The notes below the pieces were generated by a model. It made no database searches. It was given only the letters and a program-made list of their open reading frames with translations, and was not told the origin of the DNA. Positions 46,090-57,226 of a stretch of 64,000 nt of DNA are shown here, one piece after another. Each line of letters begins with the position of its first letter. Position 1 is the first letter of the stretch. The DNA comes from Strobilurus pachycystidiatus (Eukaryota; Basidiomycota; Agaricomycetes; Agaricales; Physalacriaceae). Where the stretch lies: positions 2,418,001 through 2,482,000 of the forward strand of contig JAHLMK010000007.1 of NCBI GenBank assembly GCA_019915135.1. Direction: 5' to 3'. The translations under genes and the position numbers were made by a program.

Positions 46090-47393
46090 CTAATATTCGC
46101 CAAATCTGGTGTGCCCAGATTCTTTCGCGTGTTCCGTCGCTTCCTTCTGGCCTATCAGACCTTTCCCACATTGCTGTGTCACAAAGTCAGTCGAAGGACA
46201 CAAGATACGAGATCGAATGGATTTACCTCGCACTTCAAAGTAAAGGTAGACGTGTTAGTGTACGCTCTCTTTGCCCGAAGCTTGTCAGCCAATTTCTTTC
46301 CGGCTGCCAGGACAGCATCATCATCTCCAGCGGACGTCTGGTGTTATTTAGTCCACAGGTTCATATGATATATGAAAGAGTACGGACCCGAGGAAACACA
46401 GTCTGATGCCATTCATCCGGCGCGTCCGCCATTGGTGCCAAGGTGGCGGCATCGTAATGTATCCCGGAGTATATAACGAGACATCTCATTCCGCTGTCGT
46501 CCGCAGATGGCGTGAAGTGATCTATTCGTCCTGTCTCCACGTCAATTGAGGCAATCTCTGTCGAATAGTGCGCTGCCAGTATCGATAGCTCGATAGCACC
46601 GCCCCACGTCGCGGGTTTGAGGATGGTGGTAATGTAGTCTTCCACAGGTCGTCTGCGTAGCGATGAGCGGGTGACCAAGGAAGAACTGGGACGCGTACCC
46701 GAGAATTGCTTCGTTGTAGGTCTCGGGATCCTTGCGGATGCCATCGGCCACGACTGAGTTGGTGATAGAAATCAGGATGTGTACACATGCAGATCCAAGT
46801 TGGGCACGCACTCTGCCGTATCTTTGATGATTTGGAGATGTCTTGTTCGAAAATTAGAGCCACAGAGGAGAAGAGACACGAGTTGTCGTCCGGTACCACC
46901 TGAAACTAGGTCAATGCAAGGTTTCTTGTGGCGTGAAGACTACATACCCTATGTATGAGGAAGCTGCCGTCTGGCGTAGGGACGTGTTCTGGTCCCGATG
47001 AGGGCGCGGGCTGCCGAGCGGGAGGCGGGATGGTACTACTTCTTGGAGGAGAGGGGACCCGGGATTGTGCTGGGGGAGTTGGCGGAGGTGCGCGACTGGC
47101 ATCCTCGCTGACGATGATTTGATCGCCTTGAGCCAACCCAAGACTCGATATCGGCAGTTCCGGGATGAGAGTGAGGCTGCGGGGAGGATATCCGGATTTC
47201 ACTGTGAGAAATTTGGCTCTGCACACGGCGCAAGTTGGGGAAGAGAATGAGGCGTACAAATCTGGCGCGATGGGAGGATGTTGGTTGATTTGAGAATTTC
47301 TTGCTGAAGGTCCTGGACGGCATAGGTCTCGCTCTGCAGGTCGACTTGGATCGTCGAGATTCCGTTGGGTCCGCGGAGGCGAATGGGGGCCAT
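46090..47393 (-). CDS. OTU1: OTU1-type ubiquitin thioesterase
   Basis: Deubiquitinase of the OTU1/YOD1 family, which works with Cdc48/p97 in protein degradation. The ATG at 47393 gives MAPIRLRGPNGISTIQVDLQ, the N-terminal UBX-like fold; then LKSGYPPRSLTLIPELPI and a Pro-rich linker. The OTU domain has VVPDDNSCLFSSVALIFEQD with the catalytic Asp and Cys, VADGIRKDPETYNEAILG, WGGAIELSILAAHYSTEIAS and CLVIYSGIHYDA with the catalytic His. After the domain, LAAGKKLADKLRAKRAYTNT leads to the C2H2 zinc finger CEQCGKGLIGQKEATEHA ending SGHTRFGEY. The finger is split by an intron whose removal joins CE to QCGKG. It is a complete gene with five or six introns. Confidence 0.92.
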
Positions 47394-48588
47394 GATGGTG
47401 GGAAGGTGGAGAGAATAGGATGACAAGGCATTCTGAAGGTGACCGTATAAGGCAATGGACCGTCCGCGCCAACTCTTCCCCAAACACGCTATGAAAGTCG
47501 AACCCATTTCTACTGAACCTGGCAAATATGAAGCGTGTATGAAGCCATTGTTCAGCCGAATCACGACCGAGGACATATGGAACATTTATTTGATTGTCAA
47601 CAAAGATGTAGGTAGGGTCTGACGCTCGCAACGCCATTAATAGGGCTAGCAAGCTCTTATACCCAGCCAACATTCCTCTGCGCTTTATCTGAATCGCCCC
47701 ATCCTGCGTCTTGGTTTGTTTCGCAAGCAGGGCACTGTCTAAAAGGTTGCGGTGAAGAAGAAAAGCCTCAAAATTTGCTTATAAAGGCACAACTGCTTGA
47801 CGCTGTTTGGCAAGGGCCTTGCCTCTTAGCCTTAGGCGACCTTCATCAACGTCGCCAAGATATCGCTTTGAGTTCTGCCCCTCTGGAGCCTCTTGATATC
47901 CAGATTCCAGGAAGATCCTCGTTAATGTATCTGCCAGATTCTGCCTTCTTTCATCCGTCCTTACTATCTCAATACGTGCTCAGCGAACATCCACAACAGG
48001 TGTGATGCAAGCCTTAGACGGGACACAGTAGACTGAGTCGCTTTTGAGACAAGTAAGTACAGCCAAGAGTCACTTACGACTGTCCAGATTTTGTAGGTTC
48101 TTACTTGCCGTTCAGCCGATCCATTGCCAACTGATCTAAACATTCAGTGACTTCGCCTGAAGGGTAATACCGTAAATTCCAAAGTTTGCCTTCGTATTTG
48201 CTATCTAGCGCCACTTACCCAAGATACTGACGACTCGCTAGCATCCTGCGAATCAATGTCGATACTCCGTGCGGCAGAAATAGCTTTTACGCGATCCCAG
48301 GACTGAATGAATGTGGCGTAAGTTAGAATTGATACGTAACTCTGACGGGTCTCACCTCTGTCACTTCGACGTACTAACTCATTCCGTGAACCTGAAACAA
48401 TGCAAACGTCTCAAAGACAGCCGAACAGCCGTGGTCAGGAAACAGGACCTCAAAGACTTTGAAATTGACGCGACTTGGCCTCCTTCCATCAAGGACACGG
48501 AGCGCACGATGCCACTCCTACACGCTGACAGTGAACGGTCTGTGTCCCTCTCCTCTTGGCACCCGCACTTTCCTCATCGTCAAGCAGG
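47394..48588. promoter_or_regulatory. divergent upstream region, OTU1 / F-box-like gene
   Basis: About 1.2 kb between opposite start codons. No conserved protein or RNA gene was recognised on either strand. Open frames directly upstream of the OTU1 start are extensions of that gene in shifted frames. Confidence 0.45.
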
Positions 48589-50043
48589 ATGCGGGCGGTA
48601 GAACGCCTGCCGCCCGAAATGTGGAGGCCACTCTTCAGAGAGGCATGCAAGATTAACTTCCAGACCTCCAGGCCGCGCGAAGACAGCCCTCGACCGTCTC
48701 CGTACATGGCTATTCACCTTGCCACTGTCTGCTCATTTTGGCGAGGCATCGCACTCAGCGATAGGGTGCTGTGGTGCACAATTTATTACGAGCACACCGC
48801 CTCCCTCATCCCTCCATCCTTCGTCACCTCCCATCCTCTCGCGAGCAACGAGGAATGCGCAGAGCTCTTTACGAAGGACCGGCTTGCTAAAGTCGAACTG
48901 TATCTTCGACTATCCGATGGGCAGCCTCTGTCAATCTTTGTCTATGACTTTCAGCTGAAGAACTGGGAGGGTAGCATCCGTTGCTCCCTCCCATACACTC
49001 CCGCTGACAGGGTAATTGACTTGCTGCGCTCTGAGATGCACAGATGTCGGACCCTTCACATCTTCGGTGCCGCGTGTGGTGTCGCGCGGCGTCGTTTGCT
49101 GGACTACTATCGGGCATATGAATGTCTCAAGGTGCTTGCAATAGGCGATCTTCACACTCCCCCAGCCGTATTCTCTTCGCGCTTCCCATACTCCGGCCCA
49201 GTCCGTGCAGCAAACCTCGAAACATTCCTTACGCCTGGGAAAGCCATCGGAATCCTTCCTCCACCTCTCCGGAACGTGTTGTGCCTCATCATCAACGACC
49301 TATGCGATGACAGCTGGTGCGGCAAGCATATCGACCTATCGACCCTTCCTCGCCTCCAGTCTCTAACCCTCATTCCGTGCAGTAATCCTGTCGACGACAC
49401 ATGCTTGCCATCGCAGCTCCTCCGCATCACTTCCCTGTCGATTCTCATCGGAGCTGAGAACCACCACCACCTGTCGCGTTATCTCCCTCACTTAAACGTT
49501 CCCACTCTCCTCCAACTGTCTCTCAAGTACTTCAGCAATGCTGTCATTGTCCCGTTTGATCCCATCGAGACTGGACTGATCGACTTCCTCAGGCGTTCAA
49601 CATGCCTGGAGGATTTCACGTTCTCAGGTATACCACTTTGCAATCCCGCAACCACCTTCCCACTCCTTCTCGACAACATACACGCGCTCAGGTCCTTGAC
49701 GGTTCATGAGCCCGTGTGTGGCTCGCCACCTCTCATTTCGGATGCGCTCATCCAGCGCTTGCTTGATCGGAGGTCCTGGCCTTTCCTCAGCTGCTTGCGG
49801 TTGCTGTCGTACAATTGTCTCGACGAGGACGCGGTGATGACTCTGCTCGAGGCGCGTAATATAGAGGAGGCAGTTCTTGGGCATCGCGCGCCCTTCGAGG
49901 GCGAATATCCCTCGAGAGACCGACGTATGGATGTCTTGACGGCGTCTGGCGTCCATTTCTCGTACGACACCTGCACCAGCACGCCGACGGGGGTGACTTG
50001 GCTGGATGAGATCATGCTTTTGGGAACAATTGGGACAGTGTGA
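48589..50043 (+). CDS. F-box-like domain protein
   Basis: Single-exon protein of 484 residues. The ATG at 48589 starts MRAVERLPPEMWRPLFREAC, and the F-box-like block continues with HLATVCSFWRGIALSDRVLW, matching the L-P-x-E...V-C-x-x-W-R pattern common in basidiomycetes. F-box proteins connect targets to SCF ubiquitin ligases. The remaining 400 residues are a Leu-rich region with irregular repeats (LETFLTPGKAIGILPPPLRN, LPRLQSLTLIPCSN, LLQLSLKYFSN, LRSLTVHEP), probably a degenerate leucine-rich solenoid for target binding. The target is not predictable. The frame is open a little further upstream (48556) but only from a TTG codon. Such proteins form large expanded families in Agaricomycetes. 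Confidence 0.8.
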   Translation: MRAVERLPPEMWRPLFREACKINFQTSRPREDSPRPSPYMAIHLATVCSFWRGIALSDRVLWCTIYYEHTASLIPPSFVTSHPLASNEECAELFTKDRLAKVELYLRLSDGQPLSIFVYDFQLKNWEGSIRCSLPYTPADRVIDLLRSEMHRCRTLHIFGAACGVARRRLLDYYRAYECLKVLAIGDLHTPPAVFSSRFPYSGPVRAANLETFLTPGKAIGILPPPLRNVLCLIINDLCDDSWCGKHIDLSTLPRLQSLTLIPCSNPVDDTCLPSQLLRITSLSILIGAENHHHLSRYLPHLNVPTLLQLSLKYFSNAVIVPFDPIETGLIDFLRRSTCLEDFTFSGIPLCNPATTFPLLLDNIHALRSLTVHEPVCGSPPLISDALIQRLLDRRSWPFLSCLRLLSYNCLDEDAVMTLLEARNIEEAVLGHRAPFEGEYPSRDRRMDVLTASGVHFSYDTCTSTPTGVTWLDEIMLLGTIGTV

Positions 50044-50618
50044 ATGGATGCAAGTCCTGTGAAACGGACCTCTGACTGGTTCTTGGAAAGAAAGATGATC
50101 TTACCGCAGATGGTCATCCAGTTTTCTTGCTATGGAACGAAATTCAGGGAGCGGAAGGTCGGTTCATGTCATTGCGTCGTTCCTTCAAAGACTGACGCAG
50201 CTCTCTCTCATTCAATAGTGTCGAGGTCGGGCGGACTATCGCCGTTGTTTGAATCGGTCGCTCACTCTGGCACGGACATCTCGGGCGATCCTTCGAAGAG
50301 GCGCGCCACCCCGAAACGATAAACAGTCGGTAAATACCGCATTCCTTAGACGGCATAAACTTTCACACTTACTCGAGTATTCTTATTTCTCACAGCCAAC
50401 GATACTTTCTGGTGCTCTCCCTTGTCACCCAACTCATTGTCCAACAGCGCTCAATGTGCAGAACAAGAGTGGCGTCTGAGTGGCGTACGGTGTTTTTAGA
50501 CAGGGACACCTCGAGATCTCAGATAGCCATCAGCTTTTCAAGGGCCGACGTTTCGCATTCTCAATAAAACTGAGATTGGCCAGTGCCGGAAACACACCTC
50601 TCAACCACCCCCACGAAC
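50044..50618. other. intergenic
   Basis: 575 bp between the F-box-like gene and the wax-synthase-domain gene. It is the likely promoter of the latter; no other feature seen. Confidence 0.5.
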
Positions 50619-51894
50619 ATGGAATCATGGCAGTGGTGCGTAGTACCCAGCTGGCGTTTGGATGTACAATGCTTATAGCACTCTAGCCCGCAACCGAACT
50701 ATCTTCAAGTTGCACCTTCATGGATTAAAACAACTCCCCGTCCTCTGACAGTCCTTGTACCCGCCCATGTCGCGTTCTGTGCATCCGCGCTGCTGGTTAC
50801 TCTTCCTGGGACGCGTAAACTGCGCATTGCCTCCCTTCCCGTGTTTGTCTACCTCGTGTGCCGGATGGTTCTCCTCTTAGAGCCTTCAAACGGCGACTGG
50901 TTCGCTGCATCTGGTAATCTCCGGTATATGGTCAGTACTACCATTCCCTCTCTTCCTTCGAATGAGTAATGCTGACTTTACCAAGGCCTGGGGATGTGCA
51001 ATGCTTTTCCGAATGGTCCCCTGGGCGTTCGAACGCACACACCTCATACGTATAGGCAAACGCGACCCCGCACAGCAGCGCACCATCATCGAAATCCTAC
51101 TCGATGCTGCTGATCTATGTATCAACTTTCGTGGCACGAGTTGGAACTTCGTCTCACCTCACATTCCCCCGCACGCGCCAGGCAGTTTCTTCTGGAAGGG
51201 AGTCAAAGATTACCTTTTTTATGGCGCATTATTTGATTTGTACATGTACTTCCTGGAGGCGCTCTACGGACATACGTTGCCCTTCCCCGTTTCGCCTACT
51301 ATGTATCGGATCCTCGCGGCGCAGACATACGCAATTGGGACGTATACTGCCATGGCCGCCCAGTGGGTGCCACAGCAGTTCCTTGGCGTGTATGTCTTCG
51401 GCCAATCGCCCGAGGACTGGCCGCCCTTATTCGACGCGCCGGAGCGCTCTACCTCGCTCTCCGAGCTGTGGGGTCGCAGGTGGCATCAGTGTTTCCGATA
51501 CATGCTCACCGGCACTGGAGGAAGCTTGGGCTTGGGCCCGCTGGGGAGCATTTTTGGGACGTTTCTTTTCTCTGGGATATGGCATGACATTGGGATGTGG
51601 GGCTTGCGGTTCCCGTCGGGGCTTTGTTGTTCGACCATGGGGTTCTTTGTGCTTTGTGGCGTTGGGGTCGTGATGGAGGCGGTATTTCGGCGTGTGACAG
51701 GTATGAAAGTGGGAGGCGTGGTAGGATGGGTGTGGACTTTTGGGTGGATTCAGCTGGCGTTGATGGCTAGTATGGATGCAAGCCAGTGTCCAGAGAACAT
51801 ATGGGCTTTCACGATGAAGCCTAACTTCTTGTGTAGACCTATACAGACTTCTTTTGTGTTGGTGGAGAAGATTATATACGCATTACGTCCCTAG
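50619..51894 (+). CDS. wax-synthase-domain membrane acyltransferase
   Basis: Membrane protein with a wax-synthase domain (MBOAT-like), a family with plant wax synthases and fungal acetyltransferases. Three exons: the ATG at 50619 gives MESWQ, an intron with donor GTGCGT and acceptor CTCTAG follows, and exon 2 reads PQPNYLQVAPSWIKTTPRPL with hydrophobic helices (VLVPAHVAFCASALLVTL) up to NLRYM. A second intron (GTCAGT...ACCAAG) leads to exon 3: AWGCAMLFRMVPWAFERTHL, LCINFRGTSWNF, DYLFYGALFDLYMYFLEAL and the hallmark LSELWGRRWHQCFRYM, then SIFGTFLFSGIWHDIGMWGL with the catalytic-type His. It ends KIIYALRP. About eight helices. The acceptor substrate is unknown; no biosynthetic cluster surrounds it. 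Confidence 0.88.
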
Positions 51895-52133
51895 GCTGGT
51901 GTATGTATCCAGCGACAGTGCATTTCTGCATGTTGCTTAAGCCCTTGTAACGGGCCACACTCAGTCGTCAGTCTGGCGAATTGGTCGGACCTGTCTTGCG
52001 AGCTTTGGTCATCTTACTTTATAAACGGGCTGTTAACAGCACGCTGGGCATTCAAAGTTCGGTGATCCATGAACGATATCGATACATTTCCAAATGTGAC
52101 ATATAATACTGTAAACAATCGTAAGTGTATGGC
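51895..52133. other. intergenic, convergent 3' flanks
   Basis: 239 bp between convergent stop codons; nothing else is visible. Confidence 0.5.
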
Positions 52134-53791
52134 TTAAATAATGTACGTCGTCATGCCCTGCAACTGTGACGCGCCTGCCAATGGACAAAGTCAGAGATTC
52201 GTTCGCTGTCGAGATGAGGGGCACTTACTGACGGTGAGTCCTGCAGCCTTGGCTGGCCCGCCAATGTCGAGCTTTTGTACAATCTTAGTCTGTCCCGGGG
52301 CTACCAAGGACACAACGTTGACCGCAGTCACATTGGGCGTCAGGACATACATGAAACTGCAATTACCCATCAGTTACATAGCGACCATCGAATACATGAC
52401 GAGACTTACTCGTTCTTGCCGATGGATGCAATATCATTGTCAATTGTGGCGGCTCCCTTACCCTGATCGTATTGCTATCAATGAGAGAGTCTATCAGAGG
52501 AACAGCATGAGTACAGGACATTAGCTACGGACCTTGACAATCGTCGCGTTAAGGTTGTCATCAACGTTGACCTCGGTTACAAGGGAGGTTTCGATGTCAG
52601 TGAGGTAGAAGTTCCCCGTCTTTGGGCTGAAGCTCGACCAACAGGTGGCGCCCTGTCCGTCGATAGCGGTGACCGAAGACCTATTTCCGGCGAGACTGGA
52701 GTTTCCACCAGCGGCATCACCAAAGTCGAAAATATCAAAGCCAATACCAGCATCAGTCGCGAGGATTGCATTCTTCCCGGGGATGATCGTCATAGAGAAA
52801 GGAAGAAGTCCTCCTGCACCAGGAGTGACTGTTTGGAAGTCCTCCGATAGCGAGCCGTCATCTGCGATGTCCCATACTGCGAGGAAACCGGGAGTGGGCG
52901 GAACACCCTTCACCGACGCAATCAATTGTTTGTTGTCCTCTGAGAACACGACGTGGCTAGCAGAGCCGGCGGGTCCTGTGGCAGGCGTTGTTTGGTTGAG
53001 ATTCAGCGCCCTATTAGTATTGGCGACCGAAGACAATCCCTTGGTGGGATCGATCTTGAAACAGCTAAATCAATAGTGAAGGATCAGCATCTTATTAATA
53101 TACAGAACTCATGCGGGAGTCAACTGACTTGACACCGTTGATTGCGCCCCCATTTAGCGCACAGACCGTGTCCCCAGCCTTGTTGATAGCAACAGACACA
53201 GGAAACTCCCCACCGCTCCCGACCGGAAATCCTATCAAAGAGATATCACTGGGATTCAACGGGTTGACACTGAATGCTGATATGGTATTGGATCCAGCCT
53301 TTCGAAATCGATCAGTTCAACGCGTGTACTAGCGGCTTGCGGCGGACTGACGTTGACCGTGACGAGAGTGTTTGAAGCCTTGGAGACCTTGACCGCACCT
53401 TGAGTGAACAAGGGGTCGGGTCCGTTCACGCCTGCGTCGTCGCCGTGACTTCCAATGCCAGCAGTGCTGACTGCCTCACGAAGAGCCTTCAATATTCATA
53501 AGACCTTGTGCACGAAGATTGTGTGGAAACTTACCATGGTTCCATCACTCCGAAGGTCAGCGGCAACCACGAAATTGCCAGATGGCTCATTCGTTATGAC
53601 TGAGGGGAAAATTTCGTGAACACATGTAAGCAATCAACGACGAAGAACACACAGTACGCTGCCCCGACAGCCTGGCCTTTCCTATTGCCCATAGTGACCT
53701 TTTGGGTTTGGGCTTTAACCCGCCTCTGGACTGGACTGGCCAAAACAGAGGAGGATAGAAGAAGGGAGACAAAGACAGCGGTGGACTTCAT
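52134..53791 (-). CDS. secreted beta-propeller (lactonase-like) protein
   Basis: Secreted protein resembling fungal 3-carboxymuconate-cyclase/lactonase-like seven-bladed propellers, judged from length and repeat style. The ATG at 53791 gives MKSTAVFVSLLLSSSVLASP, a signal peptide, and VQRR may be a processing site. Strand-like repeats follow: LVTVNVSPPQAASTRVELID, SASHVVFSEDNKQLIASVKG, GFLAVWDIADDGSLSEDFQT, FSMTIIPGKNAILATDAGIG, CWSSFSPKTGNFYLTDIETS, FMYVLTPNVTAVNVVSLVAP and KIVQKLDIGGPAKAAGLTV. The last intron splits a Ser codon, and the final exon reads ASQLQGMTTYII. About six introns. No catalytic residues can be assigned, so enzymatic activity is only a possibility. A GGAA repeat lies 85 bp upstream. 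Confidence 0.75.
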
Positions 53792-54633
53792 AGCTGGCGA
53801 GAAGAAGGAATGACAAAGAGTTGACTAGATGCAACTAGGTGAACGCGAAACAAAGAATGAGCGCTGCTCAAGAAGAAGGAAGGAAGGAAGGAAGGAAGGC
53901 GAACACGATGAAGGATACTGGCCCTGGGGTGCAGGTGTTCAACGTTCAACCGTTATATATAATATAGTATGTGGCCTGATGATGATCAGCGTTATCAAGG
54001 GGATCGAGTCGTTCCGGCCATTTGGTAACCACACTATTCCATCACCGTCGAGTTTGTTAGCACGGTGTAGAAGTTAGACGAGTGATTGAGTACTCGAGTA
54101 GGTGGCTCACAGTTAATCTGAAGCAGCTTTCAGCTCGAACAAAGTCATGAAAGAACTTCGAGCTTAGCGCTGCATGAGACAGGTGAGACTCCAGCCGTAG
54201 ACTCGAACCACTCCCCGTCACCTGGCGGAACTCGGCAATCCAGCTACTCCAGCCGGCATCATGACCCATGTCCAGGTACAGCAGAGGTAGCACAAGCCAT
54301 GTATCACTTGCTCCGGAGAAGGTGTGGCGAATTTGAAATCTTTCGACAACCATACAGCTGTAGACGCGAGTTGTTACGGAAACCTGCTGAACAATAGACA
54401 GATTGTGGTCATGCCTTCACACCTTATTGATGCTGGTAGATAGTGATACCCACGAAACATTGATTCAGTGGCTGATGTGATCTTCTATATATCTATGATC
54501 ATGATGCAGAGAGAACAGCGAACACCGTTGCTATATTGTTAAGCATAAGTAGGCCTGAATACATAACTTACAAAGCGAAGACCAGTCCCAAATTGAAATC
54601 GTGCGCGCAACATCCACATGAACTAGTCAATGA
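53792..54633. other. intergenic left of the MITE
   Basis: It starts with the likely promoter of the secreted propeller-like gene, including an AAGG microsatellite, and has no supported gene. An open frame at 54057-54353 on the minus strand lacks any recognisable content. Confidence 0.45.
53876..53899 (+). repeat. (AAGG)6 microsatellite
   Basis: Six perfect AAGG units, 85 bp upstream of the secreted propeller-like gene start. Length variation could affect its promoter. Confidence 0.9.
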
Positions 54634-54663
54634 CACCGGGGGCACCCACCAGGGCAGAACGCC

Positions 54664-54686
54664 TGTACTGCCTTTAAGGCAGTACA
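54664..54686. repeat. left sub-terminal palindrome of the MITE-like element
   Basis: TGTACTGCCTT, one T, then AAGGCAGTACA: 11 perfect base pairs around a single central base. It begins exactly 30 bases inside the left end. Confidence 0.9.
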
Positions 54687-54823
54687 ACGAGCTTTTTGTC
54701 AGGTTGCTTCGACACAAGCCTACTTGACTGGGCCCCTCTTGGGCCCCTTTGAAAGAAACAAAGGGCCCTTGCACGAACCCCCAGCTGCTCTCATACTTGA
54801 CAGAAAGGACACAGAAAGCCCGT

Positions 54824-54846
54824 TGGACTGCCTTTAAGGCAGTCCA
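54824..54846. repeat. right sub-terminal palindrome of the MITE-like element
   Basis: TGGACTGCCTT, one T, then AAGGCAGTCCA: 11 perfect base pairs. It ends exactly 30 bases inside the right end. Compared with the left palindrome, one pair is T-A there and G-C here, with both partners changed. Confidence 0.9.
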
Positions 54847-54879
54847 GGCGTCCTGCCGTGGTGGCTGCCCCCGGTGTGA

Positions 54880-56496
54880 CTATACAGTCGTTTGAGGTGC
54901 GTCCTCGGAAATTTCCGCCTCCAGCCACTTGCAGGGTATGCTGCCACAGCCTATGGAGGCACTGAGTAGGTCGATGACACGCTCCCCGACGGCACCAGCG
55001 CACTCCTCTGCCCTGCCAAACCCAGTGAGACACCCGCTGCGGTAGCCTGCCTCAGTCAGACCGAGGAGGTTCGCAACACTATCGCCCCTGCTGTACATGT
55101 GAAGAACGATGGGTAGAGCAATGAGAGTCGGTATGTCTGCGGCAGCGGTCTCGAGTAGATTCACAGTCTCGTCTACGGAGACAGACGCAGATGGATGATA
55201 CACGAGATCGATGAAGGGCGAAAGAGCCTTCAATCCATCGTAAGCCTCATCGACCGCCTCCCGCGCAAGGCGGGTAGTCTGCTTGGCCTCATCAGGCCGC
55301 GGAAGCATGTTCAGAAGGTCGAAAAGCGCCCGCGCATCCGCCGAAGTGGCAGACGGAACGGCGGGAGCGGGAGGCGAAGGAGGACGGGATAGAGGTAACT
55401 TGATGGCGAACCTCGCTGGCTGGGGTGTCATAGGGGGGCTAGAGGTCGTGGATCCTCTGCGCTTTTTTATCATAGCGGGGTTGGCTTGAGGTGATGACGG
55501 AGGCGAAGGAGGCACGAACGGACGGGACGTCAGCGCGACAAGACCTTTCCATATGAGGGAGATGAGGTGCGTTGCCAAGATCGTCTGGGACGCTGGGGTG
55601 GTCGTGTACCGCGTGATAGCCTTGCTATACGCTGGCATCACCGCTTGGAGAGTGACGATGGACGGGTGCAGGGTCACATGGGATTTTTGAGTCTTTCCAT
55701 GGGGATTTTCTAATGCCTCAACAAGCGGCAGAAGCTCGGTCTTCATCAGACCCAGGAATGGACCAACGATCCGATTAACGAGGGAGACCAAACCCTCTCG
55801 AATCTGTTTGAGACCATCACCGCGGGTGTCACCATCTACTCCGAGATAGAACTCGTCGAAGGTTTCAAGAAGCTCGCCCGCTAAGGTCGAGATTCCGACC
55901 GCATGCAGCTGAGTCGCGCTCAGGACCGATGCCTGTGGAGCCGTAGAAGGAAGAGCGAGAAGTTGAGTGGAGGACAAGAGCGGCAGCAGGAAAGAGGAGA
56001 GATTGCCCAGCAGAACGGACAGCGGACGATGAAGCGACCGCAAAATTGCTCTATAGAGATGTTGGTTGTCCTTTGCGGACCGTAGTTCGCTACGACAGGG
56101 AGGTTGAGCGACGTTTGACGGGTAAAATTGATCAACAACTCACGATGCAATCAAGCCACCGAGCGCCTGGCCACGGCCGGGAGGCAGAGGCCTGCGGCCT
56201 GCGACCTGCTCGTTAGCAGCGGGAGGGCCGGTGGGCTGGGCAAGCGACTTGGAGACGGCCTCGCTTAATTTGAGAGCGAGCATTTCGAGATACGATCCAT
56301 CCTGAATAAGTGGTGCGGGTGCGTTGGCGACAGTGGGCAGTCCTGGGGCAGGAGATGCGCGCCTGAAGGTGGTCAAGGAGAGCTTGTTCAGAGGCCGAGA
56401 GCGCTCCACAGAGTCTGGTCGAGAGGGTGGGGCCGGGGCTGGCGATGACGGGCGACTGGCTGGGCGAAGGAAGGAGGGGGTTTTGATGGCGTGCAT
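54880..56496 (-). CDS. conserved-looking protein of unknown function
   Basis: Not recognised. The ATG at 56496 starts MHAIKTPSFLRPASRPSSPA; the first 70 residues are Pro/Ser/Arg-rich and disordered, then a helical piece (YLEMLALKLSEAVSKSLAQP). One intron (GTGAGT...GTCGTAG) splits a Ser codon and is followed by ELRSAKDNQHLYRAILRSLH and a long helical region (VNRIVGPFLGLMKTELLPLV, LISLIWKGLVALTSRPFV), a second disordered linker (KKRRGSTTSSPPMTPQPARF) and a helical C-terminus (LIALPIVLHMYSRGDSVANL, GCLTGFGRAEECAGAVGERV) ending in EDAPQTTV. It is about 520 residues and soluble, resembling an alpha-helical scaffold. A MITE-like element begins right after its stop codon. Confidence 0.75.
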
Positions 56497-57226
56497 TGGG
56501 AGAGATTTGTGTGCGGTTGTCCTGGTGTGGCGGTCGAGGTTATGTGTGGGTATGTTCCGTGAATTATCTATGTTGTCTATGGTCGCCCAATCCGATGAAA
56601 GCAGAGTGCAATTATCCCATGGAATGAATAGAAGGAAATCAGAGTGATGGCTGCGTGCAAGGAGGGTTTTCGGGTCCTAAGGAGGACGGTCTGTGTCGAC
56701 GAGGGTGAATGCAAGTGGTCCGAAGAGAATTTTGCCAATCAGGTGTGTGTAGCTGCCGTAAAATCAGCAAAATGTGGCTCAAAAGGTGCGCAGAGGCAGC
56801 CATACCTCAGAAAAGACCGATTCATAAGATGTTGAAGGGCAGCGAATAGTCTGGTATGGGGGGCAAGTTGGAGGCGCAGATGGCGTCGACAAGAGGAACA
56901 TCTTCCTTCCCCAAACGAGCTTTTTATATCGGAGCTCGGTCCGACATCCGCTGCCGGAGCATGACTGGACATGACCAGGACATGACATGCATGACTAGAA
57001 GTCTACACTGCCTGCCATAGGCTGTACAAATCGAGGACAATATGTTCAATTCAGCGTCCGTAGTGATTCGACATCGCCGCCAGTCTGCCGCCAGTCGAGA
57101 ACTGAAATTTCCAGTCCGTCGACGGAACATTGGAAAGTGCCTGGACCCTGACTAACTCGGTGATCTCCGATGACCAAGCAATATATGACCACGTCAGTTT
57201 CCAAAGTGCCTCTTCATTTCACTATC
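56497..57226. promoter_or_regulatory. divergent promoter, unknown protein / PDI
   Basis: 730 bp between opposite start codons. No other gene recognised. GACATGACATGCATGACT near 56979 contains short direct repeats. Confidence 0.45.

Larger units (their letters stand above)
54634..54876. mobile_element. 243-bp MITE-like element with 66-bp terminal inverted repeats
   Basis: The left end reads CACCGGGGGCA and the right end is its exact reverse complement TGCCCCCGGTG. Alignment of the left end with the reverse complement of the right end stays collinear for 66 bases with 8 mismatches (about 88% identity). It is flanked by TGA on both sides (54631-54633 and 54877-54879), a possible 3-bp target duplication, and the ends begin CAC, as in CACTA-like DNA transposons, although the fit to that superfamily is only suggestive. 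No coding capacity. The core has a GGGCCC-rich inverted repeat around 54741-54768. The right flank duplication ends one base before the TAG of the next gene. Confidence 0.7.

Noticed and set aside
46906..47673. A 255-codon minus-strand frame extending upstream of OTU1
   Set aside because: It mixes the true OTU1 middle exon with shifted intron and leader sequence. The UBX-like start at 47393 and splicing explain the region.
54662..54848. Reading the two 23-bp palindromes as independent terminators or regulatory RNAs
   Set aside because: They occupy symmetric positions inside longer terminal inverted repeats, so the mobile-element explanation is simpler.
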